Source of the DNA: Pollutimonas sp036675275
GTDB lineage: Bacteria > Pseudomonadota > Gammaproteobacteria > Burkholderiales > Burkholderiaceae_B
Length of the DNA stretch: 64,000 bases
Assembly: GCA_036675275.1 (NCBI GenBank)
Contig: JAKFFG010000010.1
Location: forward strand, 62,001-126,000
Direction: 5' to 3'
The notes beneath the pieces are model-generated. The model ran no database searches and was not told the DNA's origin. It saw only the letters and a list, made by a program, of their open reading frames with translations. The number at the start of each line of letters is the position of its first letter. Within the stretch, counting starts at the first letter, position 1. Of the stretch, positions 62,477-64,000 are shown in pieces. Made by a program: the position numbers and the translations under genes.

Positions 62477-62796
62477 CCGTTCGCGGCGACCTTGTAATCG
62501 TCGCCCTTCAGGGAGACTACGGTAAGCCGCGACCGGCGCTGATTGTTCAATCCAATCTGCTTGCCGAGCTCCAAAGCGTTATCGTATGTCCAATCACCAG
62601 CGATCTGCGCGACGCCCTCTTTCGCATCACGATCGAGCCAAATCCGGTCAATGGGCTACAAACCTTGTCGCAAGTAATGGTTGACAAGATCGCGACCATT
62701 TCGCGTTCAAAGATCGGCAAAACTTTGGGCCAATTGGATGAGGAGAGAATGCGGGCCGTGGAACGGGCCTTGGTGCTAGTGATCGGGATCGCATAA
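62473..62796 (+). CDS. mazF: MazF-family mRNA interferase toxin
   Basis: A 107-residue PemK/MazF endoribonuclease: RGDLVIVALQGDYGKPRPALIVQS at the start and SQVMVDKIATISRSKIGKTLGQLD containing the conserved thread. It cleaves mRNA at short sequences and is neutralised by the upstream antitoxin. The four-base overlap ensures antitoxin is made first. Confidence 0.88.
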   Translation: MTVRGDLVIVALQGDYGKPRPALIVQSNLLAELQSVIVCPITSDLRDALFRITIEPNPVNGLQTLSQVMVDKIATISRSKIGKTLGQLDEERMRAVERALVLVIGIA

Positions 62797-62896
62797 ATCA
62801 GGGCATCTCCTCGTCTAATCAAAGCCTTTCACCGGCTGCCATGCATTTCGTCGCGGACATGCGCCACCATGCCGAATCAATTGCCAGGGTACAAAC

Positions 62897-63475
62897 ATGA
62901 TCAACCCAACCGCGCTTTTCGTGCTCGGCCATGCCGGTACAGGCAAATCCTTCCTGACAGCGCATTTCGTCCTGCGGCAACGACAGGAAGGCCGCGCCTG
63001 GTGTGTGCTGGACAAAGATGTGGTCAGCGAAATATGGTCGGGCCCAATGCTGGCCGCCCTGGGGCAAGATCCCAACGATCGTGACAGCCCCCTGTTCAAG
63101 GCCAAAGTGCGCGACCTGGAATACCAGAGCACGCTGCGCATCGCAAAAGATCAGCTGGACATGGGCCTCGATGTAATTTTTCCGGGGCCCTGGAGCCGGG
63201 AAACCGCCTCGTCGGCGCTTTTCTCTGTCCGCGATCTCGGCTTTCCCCCACAGACCAGGCTGCGTCACGTATGGCTGGAGCTGCCTTTGACCGTGCGGCG
63301 GCAACGCATTGCCGACCGGAACGATCCGCGCGACCAGTGGAAGCTCGAACACTGGGAGGCGTACACCGAGGCATTGAAGCGGCCGGCCGCAGTACAAGAC
63401 GGGCGTATCCCCGTCCTTGACGCGAGCCTTTCCATTGCCGACCAAATCGCTGCACTGGGTGCGCTGGTCTGCTGA
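62897..63475 (+). CDS. P-loop ATP-binding protein, kinase/zeta-toxin-like
   Basis: A 192-residue AAA/kinase-like protein. Walker A is GHAGTGKSF at residues 11-19 and a putative Asp in LDKDVVSEIW follows. The layout resembles small-molecule or zeta-toxin-type kinases, with a C-terminal helical lid rich in Arg (LTVRRQRIADRNDPRDQW). It lies 100 bases after mazF but has its own leader, so it is not clearly part of the toxin-antitoxin unit. Substrate unknown. Confidence 0.7.
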   Translation: MINPTALFVLGHAGTGKSFLTAHFVLRQRQEGRAWCVLDKDVVSEIWSGPMLAALGQDPNDRDSPLFKAKVRDLEYQSTLRIAKDQLDMGLDVIFPGPWSRETASSALFSVRDLGFPPQTRLRHVWLELPLTVRRQRIADRNDPRDQWKLEHWEAYTEALKRPAAVQDGRIPVLDASLSIADQIAALGALVC

Positions 63476-63536
63476 ACCAGCTATATTGAACCTATCTGCT
63501 GATACAATTATTTCAGCGTAAAAGCAGGCCACGTCC

Positions 63537-64000
63537 ATGCGAATCGAGGCATGCACAAGGAGCTTACCAATTCCTCACAGAGCCTCAGCACTGGCCCCGT
63601 TCCAGCATGCCACATTCCGCGCATTGTGGACGGCGACGCTAGCCTCCAACCTTGGCGGCCTCATACAGGCAGTGGGCGCTGGCTGGCTCATGACAACAAT
63701 CTCCGATTCCGACGACATGGTTGCCCTGGTGCAGGCGGCAACGACGCTGCCCATCATGATCTTCTCGTTGGCCGCCGGAGCGCTTGCCGACAACTTCGAC
63801 CGCCGCAACATCATGCTGACGGCGCAAATCATCATGATGCTGGTGTCCGCCATCCTGGCGGTATTTGCAATTTCCGGATTGTTGTCGCCCTGGCTCCTGC
63901 TTACCTTCACGTTTTTCATCGGCTGCGGAACCGCGCTGCACAATCCGTCGTGGCAGGCCTCCATGGGCGATCTGGTTCCGCGCGAAGACCTGCCTGGCGC
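63537..64000 (+). CDS. MFS transporter, EntS/MFS_3 type (3' truncated by window)
   Basis: Open frame from ATG at 63537 through the end of the window, 154 codons with no stop. Hydrophobic helices alternate with the MFS loop motif LADNFDRRNIML (about residues 80-91), and GTALHNPSWQASMGDLVPRE is typical of the MFS_3 exporter group. The first 20 residues are a variable polar leader. It is probably an efflux pump; the rest lies beyond base 64000. Confidence 0.8.
   Translation, partial: MRIEACTRSLPIPHRASALAPFQHATFRALWTATLASNLGGLIQAVGAGWLMTTISDSDDMVALVQAATTLPIMIFSLAAGALADNFDRRNIMLTAQIIMMLVSAILAVFAISGLLSPWLLLTFTFFIGCGTALHNPSWQASMGDLVPREDLPG

Noticed and set aside
63575..63964. Minus-strand open frame of 129 codons at the right edge
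   Set aside because: The plus frame from 63537 encodes clear MFS helices and the loop motif; the minus frame is its shadow.

Overview
The window is 64 kb of a GC-rich (about 60%) betaproteobacterial chromosome, most likely from the family Alcaligenaceae (Bordetella, Achromobacter, Pusillimonas and relatives). The evidence is the aspS neighbourhood, a paired cphA'/cphA cyanophycin locus, solitary periplasmic receptors of the tripartite tricarboxylate (Bug/TctC) type, and an abundance of amino-acid and organic-acid ABC transporters. The assignment rests on gene content and order only. No tRNA, rRNA, CRISPR array, insertion sequence or prophage was seen.

Region 1 (1-9.5 kb, plus strand) is a tightly coupled catabolic operon: Rieske-type ring-hydroxylating oxygenase alpha (5' cut by the window edge) and beta subunits, an acyl-CoA ligase, a thiolase-fold protein lacking the usual Cys, a DUF35-SDR fusion whose SDR half has lost its catalytic Tyr and Lys, a cyclase/isatin-hydrolase-family enzyme, an active SDR, and two near-identical LivJ-type binding proteins. 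The set fits conversion of an indole-3-acetate-like substrate through a CoA ester and a retro-aldol cleavage to an isatin-like product. This is my inference.

Region 2 (9.6-19 kb, minus strand) is mostly housekeeping: clsB, an EEP nuclease, aspS, a DUF502 protein, an FmdB-type zinc ribbon with a minisatellite-encoded tail, a Na+/H+ antiporter, a GMC oxidoreductase and ubiA. Region 3 (19-26.8 kb) is a hydroxy-acid/semialdehyde catabolic unit: a beta-hydroxyacid dehydrogenase, a succinate-semialdehyde-type dehydrogenase and a D-2-hydroxyacid dehydrogenase on the minus strand. Diverging from them are an FCD-type GntR regulator, a second hydroxyacid dehydrogenase (with a Gln at the catalytic Glu position), an enolase-superfamily enzyme and a Bug receptor.

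Region 4 (26.8-45.4 kb) is amino-acid metabolism. It holds three aminotransferases, a 46-residue membrane protein, hutDFG, a six-gene operon (polar amino-acid ABC importer, aminotransferase, FAD-linked 2-hydroxyacid dehydrogenase), a prolyl-hydroxylase-like oxygenase, a gltIJKL importer ending in an Asp/Glu racemase, a D-cysteine desulfhydrase/cysteate-lyase homologue and an exported dienelactone-hydrolase-like protein.

Region 5 (45.5-54.4 kb) is a cyanophycin locus: cphA and cphA' on the minus strand, and divergent from them an ABC exporter-type protein and a DUF1854 protein. A Tgl-like transglutaminase homologue converges on these, and its link to cyanophycin appears not to be established. 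Region 6 (54.5-64 kb) carries D-amino-acid-related enzymes (N-carbamoyl-D-amino-acid hydrolase family, N-acyl-D-amino-acid deacylase, a second racemase, LysR regulator, Bug receptor), a Tat-exported SMP-30-like protein, a MazEF-type toxin-antitoxin pair, a P-loop kinase-like protein and the 5' end of an MFS exporter.
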